Shown: positions 54,919 through 64,000, numbered from the stretch's first letter. The stretch: 64,000 nucleotides of DNA from CAZYQW01 sp964649825 (GCA_964649825.1 CAZYQW010000081.1:38152-102151), one strand, 5' to 3'. Notes: generated by a model not told the origin, from the sequence alone. A program made the numbers and translations.

Positions 54919-56946
54919 TTGCCCGAGCCCGCCGCACGCTGCCACCGACTCGCCGTCGCCGCCGGCCTCGCCGGGTTGCTCGCGTCGGCGCTCGCCGTCG
55001 ACCCCGCCGCGCTCTGGCCGCCGGTCGGCGGGACGGCCGGAGTGGACGCGACGCTCGACGCGAAGCGCGCGGCGCTGTCGCTGTCCGCCGCGTTCGCGCT
55101 CGGGCTCTGGCTGCTCGCCGCGGCCGGTCGCCGCGCCGCGTGCGCGCCGGCCGTCGCGTTCGACGGGATCGTGGGGCTTTTCCTTGGTCTCGGGCTCGCG
55201 TCGGCCGCGTGGGCGATCAACCCGCGCGCGGTCGCCGGCGAGACGATCCTGGTCGCGGCGGCGGCCGTCGTCGGGCTCGCCGCGCGCGCGATGGCCACGT
55301 CGCCGCGCGGCGCGGCGCGGCTGCTCGCGTTCGCGGTCGGCGGCGCCCTCGTGGCGGGTGGGCTCGATCGCCTGCTCGGGCGCGCTCGCGACCTGCCGCC
55401 AGGCGCCGGCAAGTTCGGCTCGATCCTGTTCGTCCACGACAACCTGGCGGCGCTGCTCGTGGCGCCGGCGCTCGCCGCGGCGGCGACGTTCGCGCTCCTC
55501 GGTCGCTCGAGCGGCGCCGCGCGCGCGCGCTTCGCGCTTTCGGCGGCTGCGCTTTTCGGGCTTCTGCTCCTGCTGAAGAGCCGGGCCGGCCTGCTCGCCG
55601 CCCTGCTCGGTCCGCTCCTGTTCCTCGCCGTCGCGGTGGTCGCGAAGCGCGTCTCCACGACGCGGCCGGCGACGCGCTTCGCCGTCGCGGGGTTCGCCAC
55701 GCTCGGGCTGTCGGGGTCGGTGCTGCTTCCGTTCCATGCCGCCGCGAGCGCGGGTCTGAAGGAGGCGTTCAACCGCGTCGTCGCGGCGACGGGCGCGGAC
55801 TACGGGGCCGCCTACATGCGACCGGAGATCTGGCGCGGCGCGTTCCGGATGTTCCGCGAGCACCCGTTCGGCGGGGTGGGACTCGGGAACTTCTTCTACG
55901 CGTTCCCCGCGTACGACCGCGACGTCCACCTCGCTCCGCACGCCCACGATCAGTACCTGCAGACGTTGGCCGAGCTCGGCCTGCCCGGCCTCGTCCTGCT
56001 CTGCGCCATCCTCACGGTGCCGCTGCTCGCGGCGGCGCGCGGGGCCGTCTCCGCGGACGCAGGCGCACCGGACCGCGGGCGCGCCGCGGCGGCCGGGGCG
56101 GGCATCGCCGCGTGGTCGATCCAAGCGATCTTCGAGCCGCCGCTCGCGTTTCCGTTCTCGGCCGCGTTCCTGTTCGTGCTCATCGGGCTCGCGCTCGGCC
56201 CGGCCGCCGGGCGGCGACCCGCGTGGCGCCCGCGCGCGGCGACTCGGGCGGGACGCGTGGGGCTCGTCGCAGCCGCGGCGGCGATCGTCGCGGTGGGGAC
56301 CGCGGTGTCGCTCGGGCCGATCCGCCAGGCCGTGCTCCTCCGGAGCGGCGAGCGCGCGGCTCGGGCCGGCCGCACGGACGTCGCGATCGCGCGGCTCGAG
56401 GCCGCGGCGCGCGCCGGCCTCGATCACTTCGCGATCGAGCGGTCGCTCGGCGGGCTCCTCCTCGCCCGCGGCGCGCCGGCCGCGGCCGCCGCCGCGTTCG
56501 ACCGGGCGGTGGCGCTCGCGCCCAACGACTGGTTCCTCCATCGGCAGCGCGGGATCGCGCGGCTGTCGGCGGCGCGACCCGACGAGGCGATCGCGTCGTT
56601 CGAGCGCACCCTGGCGCTGAACCCCGGCGATCGCCAGGCCGAGCTGCTGCGCGCGCAGGCGCTCCTCGCCGCGCAGCGGCTCGACGACGCGGTCGTCGCG
56701 TTCGATCGAGCGTGCCTCAAGGACGCGAGCGCCACCGCCGCGTGGATCGGGCTCGCGACCGCGCGCGAGCGACGGCTGGCGCGGGACGGTCGCGCCGACG
56801 ACCTCGCCGGCGCGATCGCCGCGCTCGAGCGGGCGGCGGCGACGGGGGCGACGCCGGAGTGGGTTCCGACCAAGATCGCCGCGCTGCGCGCGCGGCGCGG
56901 CCGATCCGAGAGCGCGGATCCGCCGGGCCGGCCCCGCGACGAGTAG
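54919..56946 (+). CDS. O-antigen ligase-like (Wzy_C) membrane protein with TPR domain
   Basis: A 675-residue protein. About 11 membrane helices (20-415) hold a Wzy_C/O-antigen-ligase pattern: FREHPFGGVGLGNFFYAFPAY, then HAHDQYLQTLAELGLPGL. Residues about 440-640 are tetratricopeptide repeats (A-R-x-G-L-x-x-F-x-I units). Proteins of this layout usually polymerise or transfer cell-surface glycans. TTG 54919 is the only plausible start; no ribosome site is clear. Confidence 0.8.
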   Translation: MPEPAARCHRLAVAAGLAGLLASALAVDPAALWPPVGGTAGVDATLDAKRAALSLSAAFALGLWLLAAAGRRAACAPAVAFDGIVGLFLGLGLASAAWAINPRAVAGETILVAAAAVVGLAARAMATSPRGAARLLAFAVGGALVAGGLDRLLGRARDLPPGAGKFGSILFVHDNLAALLVAPALAAAATFALLGRSSGAARARFALSAAALFGLLLLLKSRAGLLAALLGPLLFLAVAVVAKRVSTTRPATRFAVAGFATLGLSGSVLLPFHAAASAGLKEAFNRVVAATGADYGAAYMRPEIWRGAFRMFREHPFGGVGLGNFFYAFPAYDRDVHLAPHAHDQYLQTLAELGLPGLVLLCAILTVPLLAAARGAVSADAGAPDRGRAAAAGAGIAAWSIQAIFEPPLAFPFSAAFLFVLIGLALGPAAGRRPAWRPRAATRAGRVGLVAAAAAIVAVGTAVSLGPIRQAVLLRSGERAARAGRTDVAIARLEAAARAGLDHFAIERSLGGLLLARGAPAAAAAAFDRAVALAPNDWFLHRQRGIARLSAARPDEAIASFERTLALNPGDRQAELLRAQALLAAQRLDDAVVAFDRACLKDASATAAWIGLATARERRLARDGRADDLAGAIAALERAAATGATPEWVPTKIAALRARRGRSESADPPGRPRDE

Positions 56947-57133
56947 GACCCGGGAACCGCCGCGACCCCTCGCCGCCCTGCGATCTCGGCCGAAACGGCC
57001 AGGTGCACGCTGCAAACCATGGTCATGACTGGGGAAACGGCCGCGCGATCATCAGTATTGATTTTTTGGACAGTGACCCTCAGTCCGCCCGGGCCGGCGA
57101 CCGATATAGGTTTCATCTCCTCCTTCTTGTAGT

Positions 57134-57172
57134 CCGGGGCTTCCGGTGGGCTTAGGCCCCCGGGAGCCCCGG
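57134..57172 (+). terminator. Large G+C-rich hairpin between the O-antigen ligase-like gene and guaB
   Basis: Two arms of 17-18 bases pair with one wobble and two mismatches, outer stem CCGGGGCT/AGCCCCGG, with a 3-4 base loop and CTATTT after. It may end the upstream transcript or be part of a guaB leader. Confidence 0.45.
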
Positions 57173-57260
57173 CTATTTCGTCCCCCACCGATCCGTGCCG
57201 ATCGAACCGGGTCGACGGACGGGCCGACGGCCCGCGGTCCGACCGGGGTCGGACCGTCCA

Positions 57261-57288
57261 TTGAACGCGGTCGCCGGTCCGCTAAAGT
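57261..57288 (+). promoter_or_regulatory. Sigma-70 promoter of guaB-guaA
   Basis: TTGAAC (57261-57266), 16-base spacer, TAAAGT (57283-57288). Transcription would start near 57294-57296, right at the ATG 57295. Confidence 0.65.
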
Positions 57289-57339
57289 GGGCCGATGGCG
57301 CCCTCAACGACTCACCCAGAACGACCTGCATCCCCTCCC

Positions 57340-58842
57340 ATGACCGAACCCGCGTCCGGCGAGTCGTCGCCCGTCGTGCCGTTCGAGCAGAAGATCGCGC
57401 GCGAAGGGATCACCTTCGACGACGTGCTGCTCGTCCCCGCGCTCTCGGAGATCCTGCCGTCGGAGGCGTCCACGCGCGCTAAGCTCTCGCGCGGGATCAC
57501 GCTGAACATCCCGCTCGTCGCCGCCGCGATGGATACGGTGACGGAGTCGGCGCTCGCGATCGCGCTCGCGCGGCAGGGCGGGCTCGGGGTGATCCACAAG
57601 AACCTCTCGGTCCCGGACCAGGTGCGCGAGGTCGACCTGGTGAAGCGGTCCGCGAACGGCGTGATCCTCGACCCGATCACGCTGCCGCCCGACGCGACGA
57701 TCGGCGCCGCGTGGGACATCATGGAGGCGCACCACATCTCCGGACTGCCGATCCTCGCCGAGGGCGGTCGCCGAGTGGTGGGGATCCTGACGAACCGGGA
57801 CCTTCGGTTCCAGCGCACGCCGGAGACCCGGGTCAGCGAGGTGATGACGACCGAGCTCGTCACCGCGCCGCCGACCACGACGCTGGACGAGGCGAAGGAC
57901 ATCCTCCACCACAACAAGATCGAGAAGCTGATCCTCGTCGACGAGAACGGAAACCTCGAGGGCCTGATCACGATCAAGGACATCAAGGGGCAGCGGGAGT
58001 TTCCCGACGCGGCGCGCGATCAGCGCGGCCGGCTGCGCGTCGGCGCCGCCATCGGCGTGAACGACGACGCCCGCGCCGACGAGTTGGTGCGGGCCGGCGT
58101 CGACGTGCTCGTGGTCGACACGGCGCACGGGCACAGCAAGAACGTCGTCGAGGCGATCACCCGCCTCAAGCGGCGCTACGAGATCGACGTGATCGCCGGC
58201 AACGTCGCCACCGCCGACGCGGCGCGTGCGTTGATCGCGGCCGGCGCCGACGGCATCAAGGTCGGCATCGGCCCCGGCTCGATCTGCACCACGCGCGTGG
58301 TGGCCGGCGTCGGCGTGCCCCAGGTCACCGCGGTGCTCGATTGCGTCTCGGTCGCCCGCCCGGCCGGCGTGCCCGTCATCTCCGACGGCGGCGTCCGTCA
58401 CTCCGGCGACATCGTGAAGGCGCTCGCGTGCGGCGCGTCGACGGTGATGATCGGCGGACTGTTCGCGGGCGTCGAGGAGTCGCCGGGCGAGGTCGTGCTC
58501 CATCGCGGGCGGACGTACAAGCAGGTGCGAGGCATGGGTTCGCTCGGCGCGATGTCGGCCGGGAGCGCCGACCGCTACCGCCAGAGCGACGTCAGGGAGA
58601 AGCAGAAGCTCGTGCCCGAGGGCGTCGAAGGGATCGTGCCGTACAAGGGAAAGCTCGCCGACTTCGTCTACCAGCTCGTCGGAGGGCTTCGCGCCGGCAT
58701 GGGCTACTGCGGTGCGGCCGATCTCGAGGACCTGTACCGGAAGTCACGCTTCATGCGGATCTCGAGCGCCACCCTGCGCGAGAACCACCCGCACGACCTC
58801 GAGATCACCAAGGACGCACCGAACTACTCCCGCGAGCATTGA
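57340..58842 (+). CDS. guaB: Inosine-5'-monophosphate dehydrogenase
   Basis: Oxidises IMP to XMP with NAD+, the committed guanine-nucleotide step. About 500 residues: TIM barrel (ITFDDVLLVP start), two CBS domains in the middle (about 105-220), the catalytic GSICTTR loop (about C316), and the flap with YRQSD ... EGVEGIVPYKG. ATG 57340 is chosen because the promoter places the transcript start at about 57294; use of ATG 57295 (a leaderless message, 15 extra residues) is the alternative. Confidence 0.96.
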   Translation: MTEPASGESSPVVPFEQKIAREGITFDDVLLVPALSEILPSEASTRAKLSRGITLNIPLVAAAMDTVTESALAIALARQGGLGVIHKNLSVPDQVREVDLVKRSANGVILDPITLPPDATIGAAWDIMEAHHISGLPILAEGGRRVVGILTNRDLRFQRTPETRVSEVMTTELVTAPPTTTLDEAKDILHHNKIEKLILVDENGNLEGLITIKDIKGQREFPDAARDQRGRLRVGAAIGVNDDARADELVRAGVDVLVVDTAHGHSKNVVEAITRLKRRYEIDVIAGNVATADAARALIAAGADGIKVGIGPGSICTTRVVAGVGVPQVTAVLDCVSVARPAGVPVISDGGVRHSGDIVKALACGASTVMIGGLFAGVEESPGEVVLHRGRTYKQVRGMGSLGAMSAGSADRYRQSDVREKQKLVPEGVEGIVPYKGKLADFVYQLVGGLRAGMGYCGAADLEDLYRKSRFMRISSATLRENHPHDLEITKDAPNYSREH

Positions 58843-58871
58843 GCCGGCCCGCGCCGGCGAAGGGCCTCATC

Positions 58872-60416
58872 GTGCACGACGTGATCGCCATCATCGACTT
58901 CGGATCGCAGTACACGCAACTCATCGCGCGTCGCGTCCGCGAACAGCGCGTCTTCTGCCGCATCTATCCGCACTCGGTCGACCCGGGCGACCTCGCCCTT
59001 CTGCGGCTGAAGGGCGTCATCCTCTCCGGTGGGCCCGCGTCGGTCTACGCCGAGGGCGCGCCGCCGCTCGATCCGCGGCTGCTCGAGCTCGGAGTGCCCG
59101 TGCTGGGCATCTGCTACGGCTTGCAGCTCATGGCGCACTCGCTCGGCGGGAAGGTCGAAGCAGGCCCCGAAGGCGGCGAGTACGGCCGCGCGAAGATGGC
59201 GATCACGGACGAGAACGGCCTCCTCTCCGGCTTGCCTCGTGAATCGAACGTCTGGATGAGCCACGGCGACCAGGTCGCGAAGCTCCCGGCCGGCTTCCGC
59301 GGCTTCGCGTCGTCGAAGACCTGCCCGTTCGTCGCGATCGGTGACGCGACGCGAGGCCTCTACGGGATCCAGTTCCATCCCGAGGTGACGCACACCGACC
59401 ACGGCGTCATGGTGCTGCGCAATTTCGTCCTTGGCATCTGCCGGGCGAAGGCGAACTGGACGATGGAGAACTTCATCGACGTCGCGGTACGCCAGGTGCG
59501 CGACCAAGTCGGACCCGACGGGCGCGTCGTGCTCGGCCTCTCGGGAGGCGTCGACTCGTCCGTCGCGGCGGTGCTGCTCGATCAAGCGATCGGGAACCGC
59601 CTCGACGCGATCTTCGTCGACCACGGGCTGCTTCGAAAAGGCGAGCGCTCGGAGGTCGAGCGCACGTTCCGCGAGCGGTTCCCGATCCGACTCCACGTGG
59701 TCGACGCGAGCGAGGCGTTCTTCGGCGACCTCGTGGGCGTCGAGGACCCGGAGGAGAAGCGCCGGCGAATCGGCCATCGCTTCATCGAAGTGTTCAAGGA
59801 GGAGGCGAAGCGCTGCGAGGGCGCGAAGTTCCTGGGGCAGGGGACGCTCTATCCCGACGTCATCGAGTCGGTCTCCGCGACCGGCGGACCATCGATGACG
59901 ATCAAGACGCACCACAACGTGGGCGGCCTGCCGAAGGAGCTCGGCTTCAAACTGGTCGAGCCGTTCCGCGAGCTGTTCAAGGACGAAGTGCGCGCGCTCG
60001 GCGCGCTGTTCGGGATGCCGGCGGCGATCCTCGGTCGCCACCCGTTCCCGGGGCCCGGCCTCGCGGTGCGGATCCTCGGCGAGGTGACCCGCGAGCGGGT
60101 CCAGGTCCTCGCGGAGGCGGACGCGATCTTTCGCGAGGAGCTGCACCGGAGCGGCTGGTACGACCGCACGTCGCAGGCGTTCGTCGTTCTCCTCCCGATT
60201 CGGTCGGTCGGCGTCCAGGGCGATCAGCGGACCTACCGTTACGTCTGCGCCCTGCGCGCCGTCGTGACCCAGGACTTCATGACGGCCGACTACGCGCCGT
60301 TGCCGCACGACCTGCTGGCCAAGGTCTCCTCGAGGATCACGAACGAGGTCCGCGCGATCAACCGCGTGACGTTCGACGTCACGTCGAAGCCGCCGGCCAC
60401 GATCGAGTGGGAGTAG
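58872..60416 (+). CDS. guaA: GMP synthase (glutamine-hydrolysing)
   Basis: Converts XMP to GMP with ATP and glutamine. A 514-residue protein: class I glutaminase (GGPASV, nucleophile about C81 in GICYGLQ, FHPEVTHT), ATP-pyrophosphatase with GLSGGVDSSV, and the C-terminal dimerisation domain ending KPPATIEWE. GTG 58872 has GAAGGG seven bases upstream and gives a normal N-terminus (DVIAIIDFGSQYTQ). TTG 58839, overlapping the guaB stop, is an alternative. Operon partner of guaB. Confidence 0.96.
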   Translation: MHDVIAIIDFGSQYTQLIARRVREQRVFCRIYPHSVDPGDLALLRLKGVILSGGPASVYAEGAPPLDPRLLELGVPVLGICYGLQLMAHSLGGKVEAGPEGGEYGRAKMAITDENGLLSGLPRESNVWMSHGDQVAKLPAGFRGFASSKTCPFVAIGDATRGLYGIQFHPEVTHTDHGVMVLRNFVLGICRAKANWTMENFIDVAVRQVRDQVGPDGRVVLGLSGGVDSSVAAVLLDQAIGNRLDAIFVDHGLLRKGERSEVERTFRERFPIRLHVVDASEAFFGDLVGVEDPEEKRRRIGHRFIEVFKEEAKRCEGAKFLGQGTLYPDVIESVSATGGPSMTIKTHHNVGGLPKELGFKLVEPFRELFKDEVRALGALFGMPAAILGRHPFPGPGLAVRILGEVTRERVQVLAEADAIFREELHRSGWYDRTSQAFVVLLPIRSVGVQGDQRTYRYVCALRAVVTQDFMTADYAPLPHDLLAKVSSRITNEVRAINRVTFDVTSKPPATIEWE

Positions 60417-60421
60417 GCGGG

Positions 60422-60466
60422 CCCCCAGTTCGACGGGGGACTATGACGGAGCTGGAGGGATCCGTC
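60422..60466. terminator. Small hairpins between guaA and gatB
   Basis: CCCCC/GGGGG (60422-60439) and GACGGA/TCCGTC (60445-60466) lie in the 48-base gap between converging genes. Short stems and no T-run. Confidence 0.3.
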
Positions 60467-61913
60467 AGCCGTTCTGGATCCGCTCGAGGAGAAGGTCGCG
60501 AGCGAGGTTCGGGTTCGCCTTTCCGCGCGAGGCCTTCATCACCGCGCCGACGAGGGCGTTCAGGGCCTTCTCGTTGCCGTCCCGGAACTCCGCGACCGCC
60601 TGCGCCATCGAGCCGATCACGCCATCGACGGTGACGACGAGCGCGTCGCGGTCGGAGACCTGTTCGAGACCGAGGTCGATCATGGTGGGCTCGGCGCCGG
60701 CGCCGGTCTCGACCATCGCCGGGATCACCTTGCGTGCCGCCTGGTTCGAGAGCCGTCCCTCGCCCACGAGCCGCACGACGTCGCAGAGCCCGCTCGGCGG
60801 GAGCGACAGCTCGAACAGCCCCTGGCCGCGCTCGTTCGCGAGAGCGAGGACGACGCCGGTGACGAAGTTCGCGAGCGAGCGCGGGTCCGTCCCGGCGCCG
60901 GTCGCGATGCACGCGTCGAAGTAGTCGGCCGTGTCTCGATCCAGGATGAGCGCCTCGGCCGTCTTCGCGGGAAGGTCGAGCTCGTTCGTGTAGCGCCGTT
61001 CCTTCTCGTCCGGCATCTCCGGCAACGCGTCCCGGATCGCCTCGACGGCGGCGGGCGGGATGGTGAACTCCGGCAGGTCGGGCTCGGGAAAGTAGCGGTA
61101 GTCCTCGGCCTCCTCCTTCGAGCGCATCGGCGCGGTGGCCTCGTCGTCCTCGCGCCACGTGCGCGTCTCGGCGAGGACCTGGCCGCCGCCGCGGACGACG
61201 CCTTCCTGGCGCGCGATCTCGTAGGCGAGGGCGCGTTCGACGTTGCGGAACGAGTTCAGGTTCTTGATCTCGACGCGCGTCCCGAGCCTCTCGTCGCCGG
61301 TGGGTCGGATCGAGACGTTCGCGTCGCAGCGGAGCGAGCCCTTCTCCATGTCGCAGTCGGACACGCGCGCGTAGCGGAGCCGCTGTTTGAGTTGGACCAG
61401 GTAGCGGTGCGCCTCGGACGGCGACCGCAGCTCGGGGCGGGAGACGATCTCGAGGAGCGGGATCCCGGCGCGGTTCAAGTCGACGAGCGAGTAGGCCGCG
61501 CCGTCGGGGTGCATCGTCTTGCCGGCGTCCTCCTCGAGGTGCGCGCGCACGATGCCGATCGCTCGCGCCCGGCCGTCGTCGCCTTCGATCGTGACGCCGC
61601 CGCCGACGTTCACGGGAAGGTCGAACTGCGAGACCTGGTACCCCTTCGGCAAGTCGGGGTAGAAGTAGTTCTTGCGGTCGAACTTCGTTCGCTCCGGGAC
61701 GGAGCAGCCGAGCGCGAGGCCGGCGCGGACCGCGAGCTCGAGAGCGCGCGCGTTCAGGACGGGGAGGACGCCGGGCTGCCCGGTGCAGACCGGACAGACG
61801 TTCGTGTTGGGTGGACTGCCGTACGAGTTCATGCAGGCGCAGAACAGCTTGGTGCGGGTCTCGAGCTGGACGTGGACCTCGAGGCCGATCACGCATTCGA
61901 AGCGGTCGGTCAC
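60465..61913 (-). CDS. gatB: Asp-tRNA(Asn)/Glu-tRNA(Gln) amidotransferase subunit B
   Basis: The tRNA-binding and kinase subunit of GatCAB, 482 residues. GatB signature IGLEVHVQL opens the protein, with a zinc-binding CAC...CPVC set (FCACMNSYG, NVCPVCTGQPG), then RKNYFYPDLPKGYQ and RCDANVSIRP. The helical and YqeY-like tail ends LLLERIQNG. GTG 61913 overlaps the gatA stop by four bases (GTGA). The complex forms Gln- and/or Asn-tRNA indirectly. Confidence 0.97.
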   Translation of the reverse strand: MTDRFECVIGLEVHVQLETRTKLFCACMNSYGSPPNTNVCPVCTGQPGVLPVLNARALELAVRAGLALGCSVPERTKFDRKNYFYPDLPKGYQVSQFDLPVNVGGGVTIEGDDGRARAIGIVRAHLEEDAGKTMHPDGAAYSLVDLNRAGIPLLEIVSRPELRSPSEAHRYLVQLKQRLRYARVSDCDMEKGSLRCDANVSIRPTGDERLGTRVEIKNLNSFRNVERALAYEIARQEGVVRGGGQVLAETRTWREDDEATAPMRSKEEAEDYRYFPEPDLPEFTIPPAAVEAIRDALPEMPDEKERRYTNELDLPAKTAEALILDRDTADYFDACIATGAGTDPRSLANFVTGVVLALANERGQGLFELSLPPSGLCDVVRLVGEGRLSNQAARKVIPAMVETGAGAEPTMIDLGLEQVSDRDALVVTVDGVIGSMAQAVAEFRDGNEKALNALVGAVMKASRGKANPNLARDLLLERIQNG

Positions 61914-63385
61914 GGCGCGACCCCCGCGAGCGCGGCCGGCTTCGGTCGCCCCCCGAATCTCTGCTCGAACGCGAACGCGCGCGAGAGGACCGCGGCGTCG
62001 TCGAGCGCGCGACCGATGAACTGGAGGCCGACCGGAAGGGCGGCTGGCGTCGTTCCGCACGGCACCGAGACGGCGGGGAGCCCGGCCAGGGACGCGGGCA
62101 CCGTGAGCACATCGGCGCGGTACATCGTCAGCGGGTCGCCGACGTTCTCGCCGAGCGGAAACGCGGGGATCGGCGACGTCCCGCCCAGGATCATGTCGAC
62201 GCGGTCGAACGCGGCGTCGAAGGCGCGCCGGAGGAGCCGCCGCGCCTTCAGCGCCCGCTGGTAGTACGCGTCGCGATACCCGGCCGAGAGGGCGAACGTC
62301 CCCAGGAGGATGCGGCGCTTCACCTCGTCGCCGAAGCCGGCACCGCGCGTGCGCGCATACGACTCGACGAGCCCTTCGGCCGCTTCGCGGCTGCCGTACC
62401 TCATCCCGTCGAAGCGCGCTAGGTTGGACGAGGCCTCCGACGTCGCGACGAGGTAGTAGGTCGAGATCGCGTGACGCGTGAGAAGGTCGAGGTCGTCGAG
62501 CCGTACGATCCGGGCGCCGGCCTCCCGCAGGTTCGAGACCGCGCGATCGAGGAGGGACCGCACCTCGCCGTCGCCGATCTTCTCGAGCAGGTCGGGATGC
62601 ACGCCGAACCGCACGCCCTCGAGGTCGCGCGACAGCGTGGCGGAGTAGTCGCCTGGCTCGTGGTCCAGGCACGTCGAGTCGCGCGCGTCGGGGGTGGCGA
62701 TCGCGGTCAGCGTCTCGGCCACGTCGCGAACCGAGCCGCCGAGGATGCCGACCTGGTCGAGCGAGGACGCGAACGCAACCAATCCGTAGCGCGAGACGTG
62801 ACCATAGGTCGGCTTGAAGCCGACGACGCCGCAGAGCGAGGCCGGCTGGCGGACCGAGCCGCCGGTGTCGGAGCCGAGCGCGATCGGCACCATCCCGGCC
62901 GCGACCGCCGCCGCCGATCCCCCCGACGATCCGCCGGGGACGCGCGCGAGGTCGTGCGGGTTCCGCGTGGGACGGAACGCGGAGTTCTCGGTCGACGAGC
63001 CCATGCCGAACTCGTCGAGGTTCGTCTTGCCGATCACCACCGCGCCCTCGGCCTTCAGTCGTTCGACGACGTGCGCGTCGTACGGCGGCCGGAATCGCTC
63101 GAGGATGCGCGACCCGCAGGTGGTCGGGTGGCCCTGGACGCAGATGTTGTCCTTCACCGCGACCGGGACGCCGAAGAGGCGGCCGGCCGCGCTGCCCTCC
63201 TTCACACGGCGGTCGAGCTCGACCGCGCGCGCGCGGGCCGCGTCGTGGTGGACGTCGAGGAACGCCGCGACGTCGCCATCGAGCGCGTCGATGCGCGCAA
63301 GGGTCGCCTCGACCACGGATTGGACCGAGGTTCGCCCGGCGAGGACGTCGTCGCGAATCGAGGTCGCGGAGGAGAACGGTTCCAT
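61910..63385 (-). CDS. gatA: Asp-tRNA(Asn)/Glu-tRNA(Gln) amidotransferase subunit A
   Basis: The amidase subunit that frees ammonia from glutamine, 491 residues. The amidase-signature triad is intact: Lys in VAVKDNI, cis-Ser in PGGSSGGSAAA, and nucleophilic Ser in GSDTGGSVRQPAS. ATG 63385. The gatC stop is 15 bases upstream. Confidence 0.97.
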   Translation of the reverse strand: MEPFSSATSIRDDVLAGRTSVQSVVEATLARIDALDGDVAAFLDVHHDAARARAVELDRRVKEGSAAGRLFGVPVAVKDNICVQGHPTTCGSRILERFRPPYDAHVVERLKAEGAVVIGKTNLDEFGMGSSTENSAFRPTRNPHDLARVPGGSSGGSAAAVAAGMVPIALGSDTGGSVRQPASLCGVVGFKPTYGHVSRYGLVAFASSLDQVGILGGSVRDVAETLTAIATPDARDSTCLDHEPGDYSATLSRDLEGVRFGVHPDLLEKIGDGEVRSLLDRAVSNLREAGARIVRLDDLDLLTRHAISTYYLVATSEASSNLARFDGMRYGSREAAEGLVESYARTRGAGFGDEVKRRILLGTFALSAGYRDAYYQRALKARRLLRRAFDAAFDRVDMILGGTSPIPAFPLGENVGDPLTMYRADVLTVPASLAGLPAVSVPCGTTPAALPVGLQFIGRALDDAAVLSRAFAFEQRFGGRPKPAALAGVAP

Positions 63386-63400
63386 CTCGCGCCCACTGCC

Positions 63401-63682
63401 TCAGTCGAGGACGCGGGGGACCAGGAAGCAGCGATCGACGACCGACGGAGCATTTGCAAGGATCGCGTCCGCGAGCGGGGAGGGGCTCGGGTCGTCCTCG
63501 CGCGTGCGGCCGGCGAGATCGATCGCGTAGACGGCCGGCTCGACTCCGTCGAGGTCGAGCTCCGCGAGGCTGTCGAAGTGGCCGAGCACCGCGTCGAGCT
63601 GGGACGTGAACCGAGCGGCGAGATCTGCGTCGATGTCGATGCGAGCCAGACGCGCGATCGATTCGAGTCGTGCGACGTCCAT
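63401..63682 (-). CDS. gatC: Asp-tRNA(Asn)/Glu-tRNA(Gln) amidotransferase subunit C
   Basis: A small stabilising subunit of 93 residues with the GatC pattern: LESIARLARIDID at the N-terminus, a long helix (FTSQLDAVLGHFDSLAELDL) and a C-terminal tail with R-x-D and VPRVLD. ATG 63682. First gene of the gatC-gatA-gatB operon. The longer frame upstream to 63991 has no family pattern. Confidence 0.92.
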   Translation of the reverse strand: MDVARLESIARLARIDIDADLAARFTSQLDAVLGHFDSLAELDLDGVEPAVYAIDLAGRTREDDPSPSPLADAILANAPSVVDRCFLVPRVLD

Positions 63683-64000
63683 AGAACGAGGACTCCCGTC
63701 GGTGCGTGGGTGTGGAACGTAGCAATCGACCTGGCACCGGGAAAGGCCGAAGTCGCCGCCGCGGACGCTCGACACGCCGGGAACGGGACGTAACCCCGAC
63801 CGGCCAGGGAAGCTCGCTCCGAATCCTTGCAACCGGTCTGTCGGTCCAAGTATGGGGTGGTGCTCCCGCGCCGCTCCGTTTCTCGCGGGACGGGCGGTAG
63901 AGTCGAGGACGGGCGCGGTGGTCGTAGGGCCGGGGAGTAGCCGTTTGCCGGCGGCTTTCGCCGTTTGTGCCGGTGCCTCAGTCCGATCCATAACTCCGTT
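63683..64000. other. 318 bases at the right edge without a recognised gene
   Basis: Upstream region of gatC. A TAGAGT box at 63898-63903 (plus strand) could be the -10 of a gene beyond the edge, but no -35 is clear. Confidence 0.4.

Larger units (their letters stand above)
56947..57294. other. 348-base intergenic region with terminator and guaB promoter
   Basis: Contains a lower-G+C pocket (57040-57120, with a run of six T), a strong hairpin (57134-57172) and the guaB promoter (57261-57288). No coding or RNA gene is recognised. Confidence 0.5.

Noticed and set aside
57030..57117. Minus-strand ORF beginning MKPISVAGPGG with AAGGAGG upstream
   Set aside because: The ribosome-like site is too close to the ATG, the frame soon runs antisense to the TPR domain, and the sequence is not protein-like.
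41000..57300. Searched for a DGR reverse transcriptase (Y-x-D-D motif), Avd gene and a non-coding AAC-rich template near the variable repeats
   Set aside because: No reading frame shows RT motifs, and the block occurs only twice, both inside FGE-fold coding sequence.

Overview
This window is a G+C-rich bacterial chromosome segment (roughly two-thirds G+C by eye). GTG and TTG starts are frequent, 4-base stop/start overlaps are common, and conserved housekeeping genes dominate. The mix suggests a Planctomycetota-like or similarly complex Gram-negative lineage: planctomycete-style short sigma factors, Ser/Thr kinases with a C-terminal extracytoplasmic domain, formylglycine-generating-enzyme (FGE)-fold proteins, an HTH protein with a membrane anchor, and SelB. 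Phylum placement is an inference and is not certain.

Layout. 1-14 kb: an envelope SGNH hydrolase (5' end outside the window), signal peptide peptidase SppA, a secreted polyhydroxybutyrate-depolymerase-type esterase, a membrane Ser/Thr kinase, a SKI2-type helicase, an FtsQ-like protein, rplM-rpsI, a YebC protein and a degenerate receiver-GGDEF protein. 14-26 kb: pyruvate phosphate dikinase, a lipoprotein, then a type IV pilus / type II secretion motor cluster (PilB-like, PilT, second PilB, PilC) followed by a sensor kinase and an HTH-membrane protein. 26-41 kb: an OmpA-type lipoprotein and an information-processing cluster (rsmA, dnaG, rpoD, zinc-ribbon protein, selB), then a sulfatase-fold TPR protein, a coiled-coil membrane protein, a HEAT-VWA protein and tRNA-Pro(CGG).

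41.2-43.2 kb is a decayed accessory patch beside the tRNA: truncated sigma factor, phage-type HTH protein, N-6 DNA methylase and coiled-coil ATPase. 43.2-47.7 kb is an intact RND efflux pair. 47.7-53.5 kb is a second decayed accessory region: a sigma-factor tail, a kinase N-lobe and a MoxR ATPase tail fused end to end, then a MoxR-associated protein ending in an FGE/C-type-lectin-fold domain, a broken tandem copy of that domain, and a TauD-type dioxygenase. 53.8-57 kb holds a flippase-like protein and an O-antigen-ligase/TPR protein. 57-63.7 kb holds guaB-guaA and, convergently, gatC-gatA-gatB.

The main discovery is at 51.2-52.4 kb. The C-terminal segments of the two tandem FGE-fold copies match over a 129-base block except at five AAC codons. 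All eight substitutions fall on adenines of the AAC-rich copy, the signature of a diversity-generating retroelement (DGR). Small perfect hairpins follow both copies, as at known DGR targets. I found no reverse transcriptase or separate template repeat here, so any enzyme would act from elsewhere in the genome or has been lost. The neighbouring MoxR ATPase remnant and MoxR-associated protein suggest the diversified domain was the recognition arm of an NTP-dependent conflict system.
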